A stretch of 64,000 nucleotides of DNA from Bacteroidales bacterium (GCA_024401335.1 JAKSLH010000003.1:62001-126000), one strand, 5' to 3'; shown: positions 34,572 to 44,044, counted from the first letter of the stretch. Notes: generated by a model from the letters alone, not told the origin. Numbers and translations: made by a program.

Positions 34572-34606
34572 GCACCTGACGCGAATGATAAAATTCCGTC
34601 AGGTGC
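34572..34606 (+). terminator. Stem-loop after the carboxylesterase gene
   Basis: 10-bp perfect stem GCACCTGACG / CGTCAGGTGC (34572-34581, 34597-34606) with a 15-nt loop. The T content after it is modest, so termination may be partial. Confidence 0.55.
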
Positions 34607-34636
34607 TTGAATCATTTTAGCAATAAGATAACGAAA

Positions 34637-35743
34637 ATGAAAAACAGACAACAGGAAATTGTACGTACTGGCTATCTCGGTATAGCAACAAATGCTCTCG
34701 TGGCTTCTGGTAAGGCTGTTGTCGGCCTCGCCGCCGGATCAATGGCTATCGTTCTAGATGCGGTCAACAACCTTACTGATGCTATGTCATCAGTCATTAC
34801 TATTATTGGTGTAAAACTTGCAGGACGACCTGCCGATGATAAACATCCTTTCGGCTATGGACGTATCGAATATTTTACTGCACTGGTGATCGCTGCGATT
34901 ATTCTTGTCGCTGGCGCTACTTCTCTGATCGAAAGCATTAAGGGTATCTTCGAACCATCTGAACAGGAATATACTACCGTTGGCCTCTGTATCGTTGCAG
35001 CTTCTGTTGTCGTTAAGTATTTTCTCGGTGCATATACTAAGCGTAAAGGGAAGGAACTTAGCAGCGACTCTCTCATCTCTTCGGGTACTGACTGTCTTTT
35101 CGACTGTGTCATAAGTATCTCTACTTTGGTGTCTGCCGCTATCACTCTCTTCTTGGGATGGAATATCGACTGCTGGCTGGCTGCCGCTATCTCATGCGTC
35201 GTGATTAAGGCTGGTCTCGAAATGCTTATGTCTCCTGTTAATGAATTGCTCGGTATGCGTAGCGATCCGGAACTTACCGCTGCAATAAAAGCACGCGTGA
35301 AGGAAATTGATGGTATTCGTGGCGCTTACGACGTTGTGATTCATAACTATGGCCCAGAACAAAATATCGGTGCTCTCCATGTTGAAGTTGAAGATACAAT
35401 GACTGCCGCTGATCTCCACCATATAACACGACAGATTCAACTTCTTGTTCGTAAGGAGTTTGGTATATTCGTTACTGTCGGTTTCTATGCACATAATCAA
35501 GAGAACTCCGATGAAGCACGCGAAGAGAACACTATACGTCAATATGTAATGTCTCTCGAAGGCATATTGGGCATGCATGGCTTCTATGTCAATCACTCCG
35601 ACAAAATGCTTTCTTTCGATGTTGTCTATTCTTTCAAGGTTACTCATCCGATAACTCTTCGACAGCAGATTGTTGACTGGTTGCAAAGCAATTATAGCGG
35701 ATATAACATCAGTGTCGGACTTGACAGAAATTATAGCGAGTAA
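34637..35743 (+). CDS. Cation diffusion facilitator transporter
   Basis: 368 residues from the ATG at 34637; an upstream ATG at 34607 falls in the terminator stem. Six membrane helices with CDF metal-site motifs: DAVNNLTDAMSS (helix 2), HPFGYGRIEYF, and SDSLISSGTDCLFDC (helix 5, replacing the usual HxxxD-type pattern with DSLxSxxTD). The cytoplasmic C-terminal domain (about 210-368) is longer than in E. coli FieF and may be duplicated. It exports divalent metals such as Zn, Fe or Mn in exchange for protons; the specificity is uncertain. Confidence 0.88.
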   Translation: MKNRQQEIVRTGYLGIATNALVASGKAVVGLAAGSMAIVLDAVNNLTDAMSSVITIIGVKLAGRPADDKHPFGYGRIEYFTALVIAAIILVAGATSLIESIKGIFEPSEQEYTTVGLCIVAASVVVKYFLGAYTKRKGKELSSDSLISSGTDCLFDCVISISTLVSAAITLFLGWNIDCWLAAAISCVVIKAGLEMLMSPVNELLGMRSDPELTAAIKARVKEIDGIRGAYDVVIHNYGPEQNIGALHVEVEDTMTAADLHHITRQIQLLVRKEFGIFVTVGFYAHNQENSDEAREENTIRQYVMSLEGILGMHGFYVNHSDKMLSFDVVYSFKVTHPITLRQQIVDWLQSNYSGYNISVGLDRNYSE

Positions 35744-35784
35744 ATACAGTAGAATTAATTCATAAAACATAAAATCTAACACTT

Positions 35785-36324
35785 ATGATTGCAATAGTCT
35801 TAGTTGTCATCTTGGCAATATTTCTTATCGGTACATATAATGGCCTCGTAAGCAAACGTAATCAGGTACAAAACGCTTTTGCTGGTGTCGATGTCCAGCT
35901 TAAGAAGCGATATGACCTCATTCCTAACCTTGTTGAGTCTGTAAAGGGCTACATGAAGCACGAGGAGACTGTCCTTGCTCGTCTTGTTGAACTCCGTAGC
36001 ACTCCTTATGCTCAACTTACTGATGCTCAGAAAAACGAACTTGATAATGGTGTTCAAAAGGTAATGAGCGGTCTTCGTGTTACTGTTGAGCAATATCCTG
36101 ATCTTAAGGCTTCTGAAAATGTGATGCACCTCCAGCGCACTCTCAATGAAACAGAAGAACAGATATCTGCTGCTCGTCGTAGCTACAACGCTGCTGTTCT
36201 TGAATACAACAACGCTATGCAGACATTCCCTACCAACCTTATCGCTGGCTTGCTTGGCTTCCAGGCTAAGGAGTTCTTCGAAGCTCGACAGGAAGAACGC
36301 GAAAATGTACAGGTAAAGTTTTAA
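35785..36324 (+). CDS. lemA: LemA family protein
   Basis: 179 residues. One N-terminal membrane helix (IAIVLVVILAIFLIGTY) is followed by a four-helix LemA domain with conserved YNGLVSKRNQVQNAFAGVDV, KRYDLIPNLVESVKGY and SYNAAVLEYNNAMQTFP. The role of LemA is poorly defined; in several bacteria it is linked to membrane homeostasis or small secreted peptides. It is 13 bp ahead of a DUF3137 gene, a pairing seen in many genomes. Confidence 0.92.
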   Translation: MIAIVLVVILAIFLIGTYNGLVSKRNQVQNAFAGVDVQLKKRYDLIPNLVESVKGYMKHEETVLARLVELRSTPYAQLTDAQKNELDNGVQKVMSGLRVTVEQYPDLKASENVMHLQRTLNETEEQISAARRSYNAAVLEYNNAMQTFPTNLIAGLLGFQAKEFFEARQEERENVQVKF

Positions 36325-36337
36325 TAACTAACTAACA

Positions 36338-37243
36338 GTGACTCAAGATACTTGGAGCAACATTGAACCACGCATAGATTCTGCTATCCAAAGCTTATAT
36401 CAAAAGAAGCAGGATAGCAGAAAACCTATGTTTTTAAATGGCTTGCTTATAGGCGGAGGTATTACACTTTTCTGTGTCTTCTTGGGCTTCTTCCATATTC
36501 TTGTTCCTATCATAGGATGGGGTATCGGTTGCCTTATAATGTATTTGGTTTACGAAAACAATCGTAACAAACAGTATAAGGATGAAGTGATGCCTCAGAT
36601 TGTCAACTCTATTTGCCCAGGGGCTACTTATCACCCTGATGGTAATATCTCTAAAAAGGTTATCGAAGCGGCTGACCTCTATGAAGTTCACGATTACAGG
36701 AACGAGGACACCATACGTGGTAAGATTGATAAGACCGATTTCGTCTATGGCGAAGTAACATTGTCACACGTAGAGAGCAATGGTAAAAACACTCGCACGG
36801 TTATCGATTTCCAGGGTTTTGTCTTCGATGCCGATTTCAACAAGGATTTTAAGGGTATAACTAAGCTTTCTACCGAGAAGGTTCATCTCTCTGCACATTC
36901 TTTGTTCTCGGCTCTTTGCCGATGCAAACTTGAAGATGTTAACTTCGAAAAGACTTTCTCTACTTATTCTACCAACGACCAAGAGGCCCGATATATCCTT
37001 TCACCGGCTCTGCAACAACGTATTCTCGAAATGTACGATGTTTTCAGATCACAACTCTGTGATAGAGATCTATCTATATCGTTCCACCATGGCAGAATGA
37101 CTATTATGGTGCCTTCTTCTACCAACCGATTCGAAGTGAAATATACTGTCGACGAAGTGAAGAAGGATTTCATAGCACTCTGTATCATGGTCGATATCGT
37201 CGAGATGCTTAATCTTAACTTAAGAATTTGGACTAAAGAATAA
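36338..37243 (+). CDS. DUF3137 family membrane protein
   Basis: 301 residues from a GTG at 36338; no ATG is in frame upstream, and the next is residue 31. Two membrane helices close together (about 30-75) are followed by a soluble domain with VYGEVTLSHVES, DFQGFVFDADFNKDFKG and FSTNDQEARYILSP-like motifs of DUF3137. Found next to lemA in many genomes, so the two probably act together. Function unknown. Confidence 0.85.
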   Translation: MTQDTWSNIEPRIDSAIQSLYQKKQDSRKPMFLNGLLIGGGITLFCVFLGFFHILVPIIGWGIGCLIMYLVYENNRNKQYKDEVMPQIVNSICPGATYHPDGNISKKVIEAADLYEVHDYRNEDTIRGKIDKTDFVYGEVTLSHVESNGKNTRTVIDFQGFVFDADFNKDFKGITKLSTEKVHLSAHSLFSALCRCKLEDVNFEKTFSTYSTNDQEARYILSPALQQRILEMYDVFRSQLCDRDLSISFHHGRMTIMVPSSTNRFEVKYTVDEVKKDFIALCIMVDIVEMLNLNLRIWTKE

Positions 37244-37279
37244 TCTATATCTCATTATTACATAACACATCTATCTACT

Positions 37280-39901
37280 ATGAAGAAACTGCTTGTTTCC
37301 TTAACTGTCATTGCTTTATCAGGCATATTATCTATGGCTCAGGACAACGGTAACGCTTCTTGCGATTATCCGTACCTTAACACTAATCTTTCCTATGCAG
37401 AACGCGTAGAAAATCTGCTCTCTCTTCTGACTCCTGAAGAGAAGGTGGGACTGATGATGAATAAGTCTATCTCTGTTGACCGTCTTGGAATCCCTTCCTA
37501 CAACTGGTGGAGCGAGGCTTGTCACGGTGTACGACAGGGTGGTTATACTGTCTATCCTCAGCCTATCGGTATGGCGGCAGCATTCAGCGAAAAACTTGTC
37601 TATGATGTCTTCTCTACTGTTTCTGACGAGGCTCGAGCTAACTGGAACCGTACTAACCATGAAGACAATGCTCTCTTTAACGTGCCTATGGGCGTCACTT
37701 ACTATCCTGGCAATCCTGAACTTTCGTTCTGGTGCCCTAATGTCAACATTTTCCGCGATCCTCGATGGGGACGTGGACAGGAGACTTGTGGCGAAGACCC
37801 TTATATGAATGCTGTGCTTGGCGTGCAGACTGTTCTAGGTATGCAGGGTAACGATAGCCGCTATTTCAAGACTCACGCGTGCGCTAAGCACTACGCAGTT
37901 CATAGCGGTCCTGAACCTCTCCGACATACATACAACGCTTCTGTCTCTATGCGCGACCTGTGGGAGACTTACCTCCCTGCATTCAAGGCTCTCGTTAAAA
38001 AGGCTAACGTACGCGAGGTGATGTGCGCATACAACCGTTATGAGGGTCGTCCTTGCTGCACTTCTGATCGTCTTCTCGTGGATATACTTCGCAATAAATG
38101 GAACTACGACGCTATTGTTGTTACCGACTGCGACGCTATAAACAATTTCTATAATAAGGGACAACACGAGACTCATAAGGATCCTCTCTCTGCTTCTGTC
38201 GATGCTGTTCTTAATGGTACCGACCTCGAATGTGGTAAGGTTTTCATGGTGCTTACTGAAGCTCTCGAAAAGGGTCTCATAAAGGAATCGGACCTCGATA
38301 ACCATCTGCGTAAAACTCTTATGGGACGCTTCGAACTTGGTATGTTCGACCCTGCTGATATGCTTCCTTGGGCTAATCTAGGCGAAGATGTGATAAGCAG
38401 CGAAGCTAATAACAACCTTGCTGTCCAGGCTGCACGCGAATCAATGGTGCTTCTTAAGAACAACGGTATTCTTCCTCTCTCTAAGAAGATCAAGACTATA
38501 GCTGTCGTTGGACCCAATGCCGATGATGTAGAACTCCTCAACGGTAACTATGGCGGCACTCCAACCGACAATCATAAGCATTCTCTTCTCGAAGGCATAC
38601 GCAACGCTGTCCCTGGCGCTAACATAATCTATCATAAGGCTTGCACTCTCGATGACGACTATAATACCATTAATCATCTCTCTGACTTCAATGATGGCAA
38701 GGGTGTGTTTGTTGAGTTCTGGAATAACAAGGAACTTACTGGCAACCCTGATGTCACGGGGTACTATAGCGAACTGAATTTCTCTACTTTCGGTGGTTGG
38801 GGATTTGCTCAGGGTATCAGCACTGAGAGCATCTCTGTTCGTATCACAGGTAAGTATAAGGCTACTTTCACTGGCGATATGAAATACTCACTTATGTCCG
38901 ACAATGGCTATATCCTTAAGGTAAATGGCAATATAGTTGAAGAGGGTACACCAGGTCGCAGAGGCTTTGGTTTCGGACGTAAGACTGAATATAAGTCGTT
39001 CCCAGTCAAGGAAGGTGAAACTTATGATGTAGAAATCGAATACCGACGCGGTAACGGCAATTTCGCTCTCCTCCGTGGTGAGATATGCGAACGTAAACTT
39101 GTCGAATACAATGAACTTTCTGCACAGGTTAAGGATGCTGATGTAATCATTGTGATAGGTGGTATATCTGCCCGCATGGAGGGTGAAGGTGGCGATAAGG
39201 CTGATATCGAACTTCCTGGTGTTCAGCAACGTCTGGTCCGTGCTATGCACGCTACAGGCAAACCTGTCGTTATGGTTAACTGCTCTGGTTCGGCTATTGC
39301 TTTTGGTAGTATAGAAGATCAATATGATGCTCTCCTACAGGCTTGGTATCCAGGACAGGGTGGTGCTCAGGCTCTTGCCGAAGTTCTCTTCGGTGATTTC
39401 AACCCTTCTGGTAAACTGCCAGTCACTTTCTATGCTTCTAATAATGACCTTCCTGACTTTCTAGACTATAGCATGGAAAACCGCACCTACCGTTATTTCC
39501 ACGGGACTCCGCTCTACGCTTTCGGTTATGGCCTTTCTTACACTTCTTTTGCCTACGGTAAGGGATCTATATCAACTCCTTATATGACAAACGACGACAA
39601 GGTTACAATCACTGTTCCTGTTACCAACACTGGTAAACGCGACGGTGAGGAGATTGTGCAGGTTTATGTAAAGGCTCTCGACTATGCTGACGCTCCTATC
39701 AAGTCTCTCAAGGGCTTCCAGAAGATTAAGGTGGCTGCCGGTAAGACTGCCAACGCGGTGATTACTCTCGACAGTGAAGCTTTCGAATATTATAATCCTC
39801 AGCTCGATGAATTGTCACCTCGTGCCGGTCACTATAAGATTCTCTATGGTGGATCTTCTCTCGATGGCGACTTGCAGAGCTTCGACTTCGAACTGAAATA
39901 A
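37280..39901 (+). CDS. GH3 beta-glycosidase with inserted PA14 domain (beta-xylosidase/glucosidase)
   Basis: 873 residues with a signal peptide ending SMAQ. The GH3 N-terminal barrel (about 45-340) has WWSEACHGV and catalytic nucleophile Asp (about 285) in VVTDCDAI. The GH3 C domain is interrupted by a PA14-like carbohydrate-binding insert (about 470-600, GVFVEFWNNKELTG through YDVEIEYRRG). The C-terminus is fibronectin-III-like. The TDCDA nucleophile context is that of beta-xylosidase-type GH3 enzymes. It probably releases xylose or glucose from oligosaccharides in the periplasm. It ends at a strong terminator. Confidence 0.92.
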   Translation: MKKLLVSLTVIALSGILSMAQDNGNASCDYPYLNTNLSYAERVENLLSLLTPEEKVGLMMNKSISVDRLGIPSYNWWSEACHGVRQGGYTVYPQPIGMAAAFSEKLVYDVFSTVSDEARANWNRTNHEDNALFNVPMGVTYYPGNPELSFWCPNVNIFRDPRWGRGQETCGEDPYMNAVLGVQTVLGMQGNDSRYFKTHACAKHYAVHSGPEPLRHTYNASVSMRDLWETYLPAFKALVKKANVREVMCAYNRYEGRPCCTSDRLLVDILRNKWNYDAIVVTDCDAINNFYNKGQHETHKDPLSASVDAVLNGTDLECGKVFMVLTEALEKGLIKESDLDNHLRKTLMGRFELGMFDPADMLPWANLGEDVISSEANNNLAVQAARESMVLLKNNGILPLSKKIKTIAVVGPNADDVELLNGNYGGTPTDNHKHSLLEGIRNAVPGANIIYHKACTLDDDYNTINHLSDFNDGKGVFVEFWNNKELTGNPDVTGYYSELNFSTFGGWGFAQGISTESISVRITGKYKATFTGDMKYSLMSDNGYILKVNGNIVEEGTPGRRGFGFGRKTEYKSFPVKEGETYDVEIEYRRGNGNFALLRGEICERKLVEYNELSAQVKDADVIIVIGGISARMEGEGGDKADIELPGVQQRLVRAMHATGKPVVMVNCSGSAIAFGSIEDQYDALLQAWYPGQGGAQALAEVLFGDFNPSGKLPVTFYASNNDLPDFLDYSMENRTYRYFHGTPLYAFGYGLSYTSFAYGKGSISTPYMTNDDKVTITVPVTNTGKRDGEEIVQVYVKALDYADAPIKSLKGFQKIKVAAGKTANAVITLDSEAFEYYNPQLDELSPRAGHYKILYGGSSLDGDLQSFDFELK

Positions 39902-39925
39902 GACTCAATTCACTCTAGTAATATG

Positions 39926-39955
39926 GCACCGAGAAAATATCTCGGTGCTTTTTTT
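39926..39955 (+). terminator. Terminator after the GH3 gene
   Basis: Perfect 9-bp stem GCACCGAGA / TCTCGGTGC (39926-39934, 39940-39948), 5-nt loop, then seven T residues. Confidence 0.92.
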
Positions 39956-39998
39956 CTTCAATAAAATGCCTTATATTTGAAGTCAAAGCACTAAGCTC

Positions 39999-40619
39999 AT
40001 GAAAGTAATTATTCTCAATGGTAGCCCTAAAGCTAATGGCAATACAGCCACTGCTCTTCGTGAAGTAGAAAAGACTCTTAATGCTGAGGGTGTTCTAACA
40101 GAATTTATACATGTCGGACAACGTGACATACATGGATGTATGGCTTGTAACCGCTGCTGGTCTATCGGACAGTGTGTCATAGATGATGTTGTCAATGAGA
40201 TATCTGAAAAGGTTAGCGAAGCCGACGGCCTGTTGATCGGATCTCCCGTCTATTTCTCTTCTCCTTCTGGACAACTGTTGGCACTCCTCGACCGTCTATT
40301 CTACTCAAATCTACATACCAACTGGTCTATGAAGGTTGGAGCTGCTGTTGCGGTGGCGCGACGTGGTGGAACAACAGCTACATTCGATGTTCTCAATAAG
40401 TATTTTCTCAAGACCAATATGCCTGTCGTGCCTTCTCAATACTGGAATATCGCTCATGGATGCGATCCGGGAGAAGTGACTCAAGATAAAGAGGGCATGC
40501 AGACTATGCGACAGCTTGGACGCAATATGGCGTTCCTCATTAAGAGTATTGAACTCGGAAAGCAACAATACGGACTGCCAACAGAAGAGGAGAGGGTAGA
40601 GACTCACTTCATTCACTGA
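39999..40619 (+). CDS. NADPH-dependent FMN reductase / iron-sulfur flavoprotein-like
   Basis: 206 residues of flavodoxin-like fold. The FMN phosphate loop LNGSPKANGNTATAL is at the N-terminus, a cysteine-rich CMACNRCWSIGQC lies near residue 45, and GSPVYFSSPSGQ forms the isoalloxazine-binding loop. The cysteine spacing is compatible with an iron-sulfur flavoprotein (Isf-like) that moves electrons from ferredoxin or NADPH to small acceptors. It is 22 bp ahead of the carbonic anhydrase gene. Confidence 0.85.
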   Translation: MKVIILNGSPKANGNTATALREVEKTLNAEGVLTEFIHVGQRDIHGCMACNRCWSIGQCVIDDVVNEISEKVSEADGLLIGSPVYFSSPSGQLLALLDRLFYSNLHTNWSMKVGAAVAVARRGGTTATFDVLNKYFLKTNMPVVPSQYWNIAHGCDPGEVTQDKEGMQTMRQLGRNMAFLIKSIELGKQQYGLPTEEERVETHFIH

Positions 40620-40641
40620 TAAACTCTTTTTTCACAGCAAT

Positions 40642-41196
40642 ATGATACAACAGATTCTCGAATATAACAAGCAATTCGTGAGCTCTAGAGGCTACGAGAA
40701 ATATAAGACTAGCAAATATCCCGACAAGAAAATTGCTATCGTTACTTGTATGGATACTCGACTTGTCGAACTGCTGCCTGCAGCTCTTGGCATTCGTAAT
40801 GGTGACGTCAAGATAATCAAGAATGCAGGAGGTACCATTACCAACCCGTTCGATTCTACTGTCCGATCTCTACTTGTGGCTATCTATGAACTGGGTGTGA
40901 ATGAGGTTATGATAATTGGACATACTGGCTGCGGAGTACAAGGTATGGATAGCCAGGAAATGCTTCATCTGATGCGACAACGTGGTGTTGACGACGAACA
41001 CATCTCTCTGATGAAACATTGCGGTATCGACCTCGATTCATGGCTTCACGGCTTCGACGATACAGACGCCGCTGTGCTCGAAACTGTCGACCTTGTCAAA
41101 AACCATCCACTAGTACCTAAGGATATTGTGGTTCGTGGTTATATAATGGATAGCGAAACAGGCGAACTACGAGTAATTGAAGAAGATTGTAATTAA
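40642..41196 (+). CDS. Beta-class carbonic anhydrase
   Basis: 184 residues. Zinc ligands are Cys36 in the CMDTR motif (with the Asp38-Arg40 pair), and His93 and Cys96 in IIGHTGCG. It interconverts CO2 and bicarbonate in the cytoplasm. The gene lies directly after the flavoprotein and likely shares its transcript. The -7 box of the next gene begins 9 bp after its stop codon. Confidence 0.92.
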   Translation: MIQQILEYNKQFVSSRGYEKYKTSKYPDKKIAIVTCMDTRLVELLPAALGIRNGDVKIIKNAGGTITNPFDSTVRSLLVAIYELGVNEVMIIGHTGCGVQGMDSQEMLHLMRQRGVDDEHISLMKHCGIDLDSWLHGFDDTDAAVLETVDLVKNHPLVPKDIVVRGYIMDSETGELRVIEEDCN

Positions 41197-41204
41197 AAAT
41201 TGCC

Positions 41205-41212
41205 TATCTTTG
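41205..41212 (+). promoter_or_regulatory. -7 element upstream of the YczE-cytidylate kinase fusion gene
   Basis: Perfect TATCTTTG immediately after the carbonic anhydrase stop codon, 23 bp before the ATG at 41236. -33-like TTG triplets at 41177 and 41187 are not ideally spaced. Confidence 0.6.
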
Positions 41213-41235
41213 CATCGTTTATTTTGACCAAAGAC

Positions 41236-42540
41236 ATGAAATCAATCATTCGACGATATATCTATTTCGTCATTGCACTATTCTTCAACTCGTTGGGCGT
41301 TGCCCTTATAACAAAAGCTTTCTTAGGTACATCTCCAATATCTAGCGTTCCGTATGTACTGAGCCTTTTCACTGACTTCACTCTCGGACAGTGGACTATT
41401 GCTTTCAACTTGATTCTGATTGTCGCTAACTTCTTCATTTTGAAGAAGGATGATATCAAGCGTCAGTGGTTCGACATTTTTATTTTACTCCCTGTCGTTG
41501 CTTTCTTCGGGGTTTTCATCGACTTTTCTATGGACCTTTTGTGGTTCATCGAACCTATTACTTATAGCGATCAGATTGTAGCTCTTTTGATCGGATGCGT
41601 AATACTCGCACTAGGCGTTTCTATGGAGGTTCAGGCTGATGTCGCTATGCTACCGGGCGAATTTATCGTTCGTGCTATATCTAAGGCTTCTGAAAAGGAA
41701 TTCGGACTTGTAAAACTCTGCTTTGACTCATCTCTGGTTATTGCATCTATCATCATCTCCGTATTGATGTCTGGGACAATAATTGGTGTGCGTGAGGGTA
41801 CTGTGATTGCGGCAATTATAGTGGGCCCTATCACTCGCTTCATACGTCCTCGTATGTCTTTTGTCATGCCATGGCTTTTCCCTGGTTCTAAAGACGAAGA
41901 AGAAACTATTACTGATTCATCACAATATCCAATTGTGGTGACTATTACACGCGAATTTGGTAGCGGAGGAAGAATCCTGGCTAACAACCTCGCCAAAGTG
42001 ATGGACGTGAAGTTCTTCGATAAGGAGATTATCGAGATGGCTACCCAAGAAAGTCAGCTTAGCCAGAGATATATCATTGACAACGAACAGCATGTGACTA
42101 ACTCGGAGCTCTTTTCACTTATTACTCAAAGCTATGAGACTAATGTCGAAAAGAGTATGTCAAGCTCCGATGTGCTTTTCGTTACCCAAAGCAAAATAAT
42201 ACGTCGTATCGCTAAAGAACAGTCTTGCGTAATTCTCGGACGTCTGGCTGATTATGTTCTTGCCGATTGGCCTAAAGATCGCATTGTTCGCGTTTTCTGC
42301 TACTGCGATCCTGAATCTGCATGCGAACGTTGCAATAATGTTTACCATGATCCATGGACTATCAATGAGATCATCAAGAAAAACGAGGCTCGTAAGACTC
42401 ATTATGAGCACTATACTGGCCAACGTTGGGGCGACCCTCATAACTATGATTTAATGGTAAATACGGCCTCTATTACAATAGATTTGGCTACTCGACTTAT
42501 CATTGCATTGGCTCTCGAAAAGAACAAGAGCGAAGAGTGA
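41236..42540 (+). CDS. Fusion of YczE-like membrane protein and cytidylate kinase-like domain
   Basis: 434 residues from the ATG at 41236, which follows a -7 promoter element; an earlier in-frame ATG at 41200 lies inside that promoter. Residues 1-205 form about five or six membrane helices in the YczE/YitT style (RYIYFVIALFFNSLGVALIT at the start). Residues about 232-434 are a cytidylate-kinase-like P-loop domain opening with VVTITREFGSGGR, with FFDKEII and RLADYVL motifs of the Cmk-2 group. Both halves are intact. The fusion tethers a nucleotide-kinase-like domain to the membrane; its substrate is unknown. Confidence 0.85.
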   Translation: MKSIIRRYIYFVIALFFNSLGVALITKAFLGTSPISSVPYVLSLFTDFTLGQWTIAFNLILIVANFFILKKDDIKRQWFDIFILLPVVAFFGVFIDFSMDLLWFIEPITYSDQIVALLIGCVILALGVSMEVQADVAMLPGEFIVRAISKASEKEFGLVKLCFDSSLVIASIIISVLMSGTIIGVREGTVIAAIIVGPITRFIRPRMSFVMPWLFPGSKDEEETITDSSQYPIVVTITREFGSGGRILANNLAKVMDVKFFDKEIIEMATQESQLSQRYIIDNEQHVTNSELFSLITQSYETNVEKSMSSSDVLFVTQSKIIRRIAKEQSCVILGRLADYVLADWPKDRIVRVFCYCDPESACERCNNVYHDPWTINEIIKKNEARKTHYEHYTGQRWGDPHNYDLMVNTASITIDLATRLIIALALEKNKSEE

Positions 42541-42546
42541 TTCTTT

Positions 42547-43176
42547 ATGCATTATTTCTTTACAGAATCCGATTTCAAGCAACCTGACAACCGCCTACAG
42601 GTAATCAACCAAATGGGACTTTCTCATTTACGGTTTGTTGGAGCTAATCAGATACACTCTGACAATGTTTCTATAGTTGGTTCTGATTCTCCCGACATAA
42701 TTCCCGATTGTGATGCTCTCGTCACATCCATCTCTGGTATCGCTTTGTATATCCTGACCGCTGATTGCGTTCCTGTTTTACTCCACGATAGTGAGAATGG
42801 GGTAGTGGCTGCAATACACGCAGGATGGAAGGGTACTGCATCTAAAATCGTTGAGAAAACACTCTCTATGATGTGTTCCACTTATGGCTCAGAACCTTCC
42901 AATATCAACGCGATAATAGGACCACATATTCACTCAGATTGTTTTGAAGTAGGACCAGAAGTTGCGGATAAAATAGGGTGGCAATATGTCGATGCAACAA
43001 GCTGTAACGGTAGACCAATGCTGAGCCTTACAAGAGCTAATGTCGATCAACTGACATGTTGTGGCGTAAAACAATCTAATATCTTGGTTGACAGTCGCTG
43101 CACATTCTCTGATAATTTGTTCTCATGGCGTCGAAATCAGACCGAAAAACGCATGGGTAGCTACATATATCTTTAA
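42547..43176 (+). CDS. pgeF: Purine nucleoside phosphorylase / laccase-domain protein PgeF (YfiH family)
   Basis: 209 residues, slightly shorter than the usual 240-270 at the N-terminus. Cu-oxidase_4 fold with NQIHSDNV, TADCVPVLL, HAGWKGT and GPHIHSDCFEVG, which supply the His/Cys metal site. The family removes mis-incorporated residues from peptidoglycan precursors or acts on adenosine/inosine, depending on species. Only 6 bp separates it from the fusion gene, so it is co-transcribed. Confidence 0.88.
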   Translation: MHYFFTESDFKQPDNRLQVINQMGLSHLRFVGANQIHSDNVSIVGSDSPDIIPDCDALVTSISGIALYILTADCVPVLLHDSENGVVAAIHAGWKGTASKIVEKTLSMMCSTYGSEPSNINAIIGPHIHSDCFEVGPEVADKIGWQYVDATSCNGRPMLSLTRANVDQLTCCGVKQSNILVDSRCTFSDNLFSWRRNQTEKRMGSYIYL

Positions 43177-43339
43177 TCTCACCTACTAATTCACATTATT
43201 TTACTCCATGTGAGTTAAATTAAACTAAATAGCTAATACCCAATTGCTAAAATAATCCTCAAAATATTTTATAAATACACATAAAATAATGACAAACCGG
43301 TGTCTTTTGTGTTTTTCTGCGGTTAAATAAATTAAAGTC

Positions 43340-43371
43340 GTTGTTTTTCTTGACTCGTCAGAATAAATTTG
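43340..43371 (+). promoter_or_regulatory. Promoter of the orphan YfiR-like gene
   Basis: -33 GTTG (43340-43343), 20-bp spacer, perfect -7 TAAATTTG (43364-43371). The leader to the ATG at 43442 is about 65 nt. The rest of the 265-bp spacer (43177-43339) is AT-rich with no other structure noticed. Confidence 0.7.
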
Positions 43372-43441
43372 TATTGTTTTTTAAAACATAACCCCTCTAT
43401 TCCCGTAACAAAGGATAGAAATAAACATATAAATTACACAG

Positions 43442-43951
43442 ATGAGAAAGATTTTGTTTTTATTTATGTTGGCTATCTGCGCTAACGTTTCATCATTCGC
43501 ACAAGACGACAGCAAGATGTACATAGCATTCATCGTTAATGTTGCTCGTAACATTTCTTGGAATGAACTCTCTCAAGATGAAGATTTTGTAATATCCGTC
43601 ATGGGCAACGAACAGCTTGCTAATGATTTGTCAAAGAAGCTCTCTGATAAATTCATTGGATTGCACAAGATCGTTATTAAAAACGTAAATAATCCATCTC
43701 AACTTTCTGCAAGCAGCATGGTTGTCATGAACAAGAATGCATACAAGTTTATGCAGACTGTTGCTAATACATACCAGTCTAAGCAGTGTGTAATTCTTGC
43801 ATGCAGCAAGGGCCAGTGTCCTAACGGTGCCGATATGTCACTCTTCAACCAGGGTGATCGCGTTGCCTTCCAAATGAGCAACAGCCGTCTTAAGCGTCAT
43901 GGTTTAGTAGTAAGCGCTAAACTTCGCGACCTCGGCGAAATGGTTGACTAA
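43442..43951 (+). CDS. Orphan YfiR-like (DUF4154) protein
   Basis: 169 residues with a signal peptide (ending SSFAQ). DUF4154 features: YIAFIVNVARNISW, FVISVMGNEQLANDL and a C-terminal DRVAFQMSNSRLKRHGLVVS that aligns with the end of the paired copies. The cysteine pair ACSKGQC corresponds to VCGKKGLC in copies 1 and 2. It is much more diverged than they are from each other. Unlike them it is monocistronic, between its own promoter and a terminator, with no adjacent receptor. Confidence 0.82.
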   Translation: MRKILFLFMLAICANVSSFAQDDSKMYIAFIVNVARNISWNELSQDEDFVISVMGNEQLANDLSKKLSDKFIGLHKIVIKNVNNPSQLSASSMVVMNKNAYKFMQTVANTYQSKQCVILACSKGQCPNGADMSLFNQGDRVAFQMSNSRLKRHGLVVSAKLRDLGEMVD

Positions 43952-43973
43952 CCCCTTACTATCATAACACAAG

Positions 43974-44000
43974 AGCTACCCCAAAAAGGTAGCTTTTTTT
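43974..44000 (+). terminator. Terminator after the orphan YfiR-like gene
   Basis: 7-bp stem AGCTACC / GGTAGCT (43974-43980, 43988-43994), 7-nt loop, seven-T tail. Confidence 0.85.
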
Positions 44001-44011
44001 GTTTATGTCAA

Positions 44012-44044
44012 TAAAAAAGGTCGCACCCCAAAGAGATGCGACCT
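44012..44044 (-). terminator. Terminator of the nfnB gene
   Basis: Stem AGGTCGCA / TGCGACCT (44018-44025, 44037-44044). The run of A residues at 44013-44018 gives a U tail on the minus-strand transcript. Confidence 0.85.
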
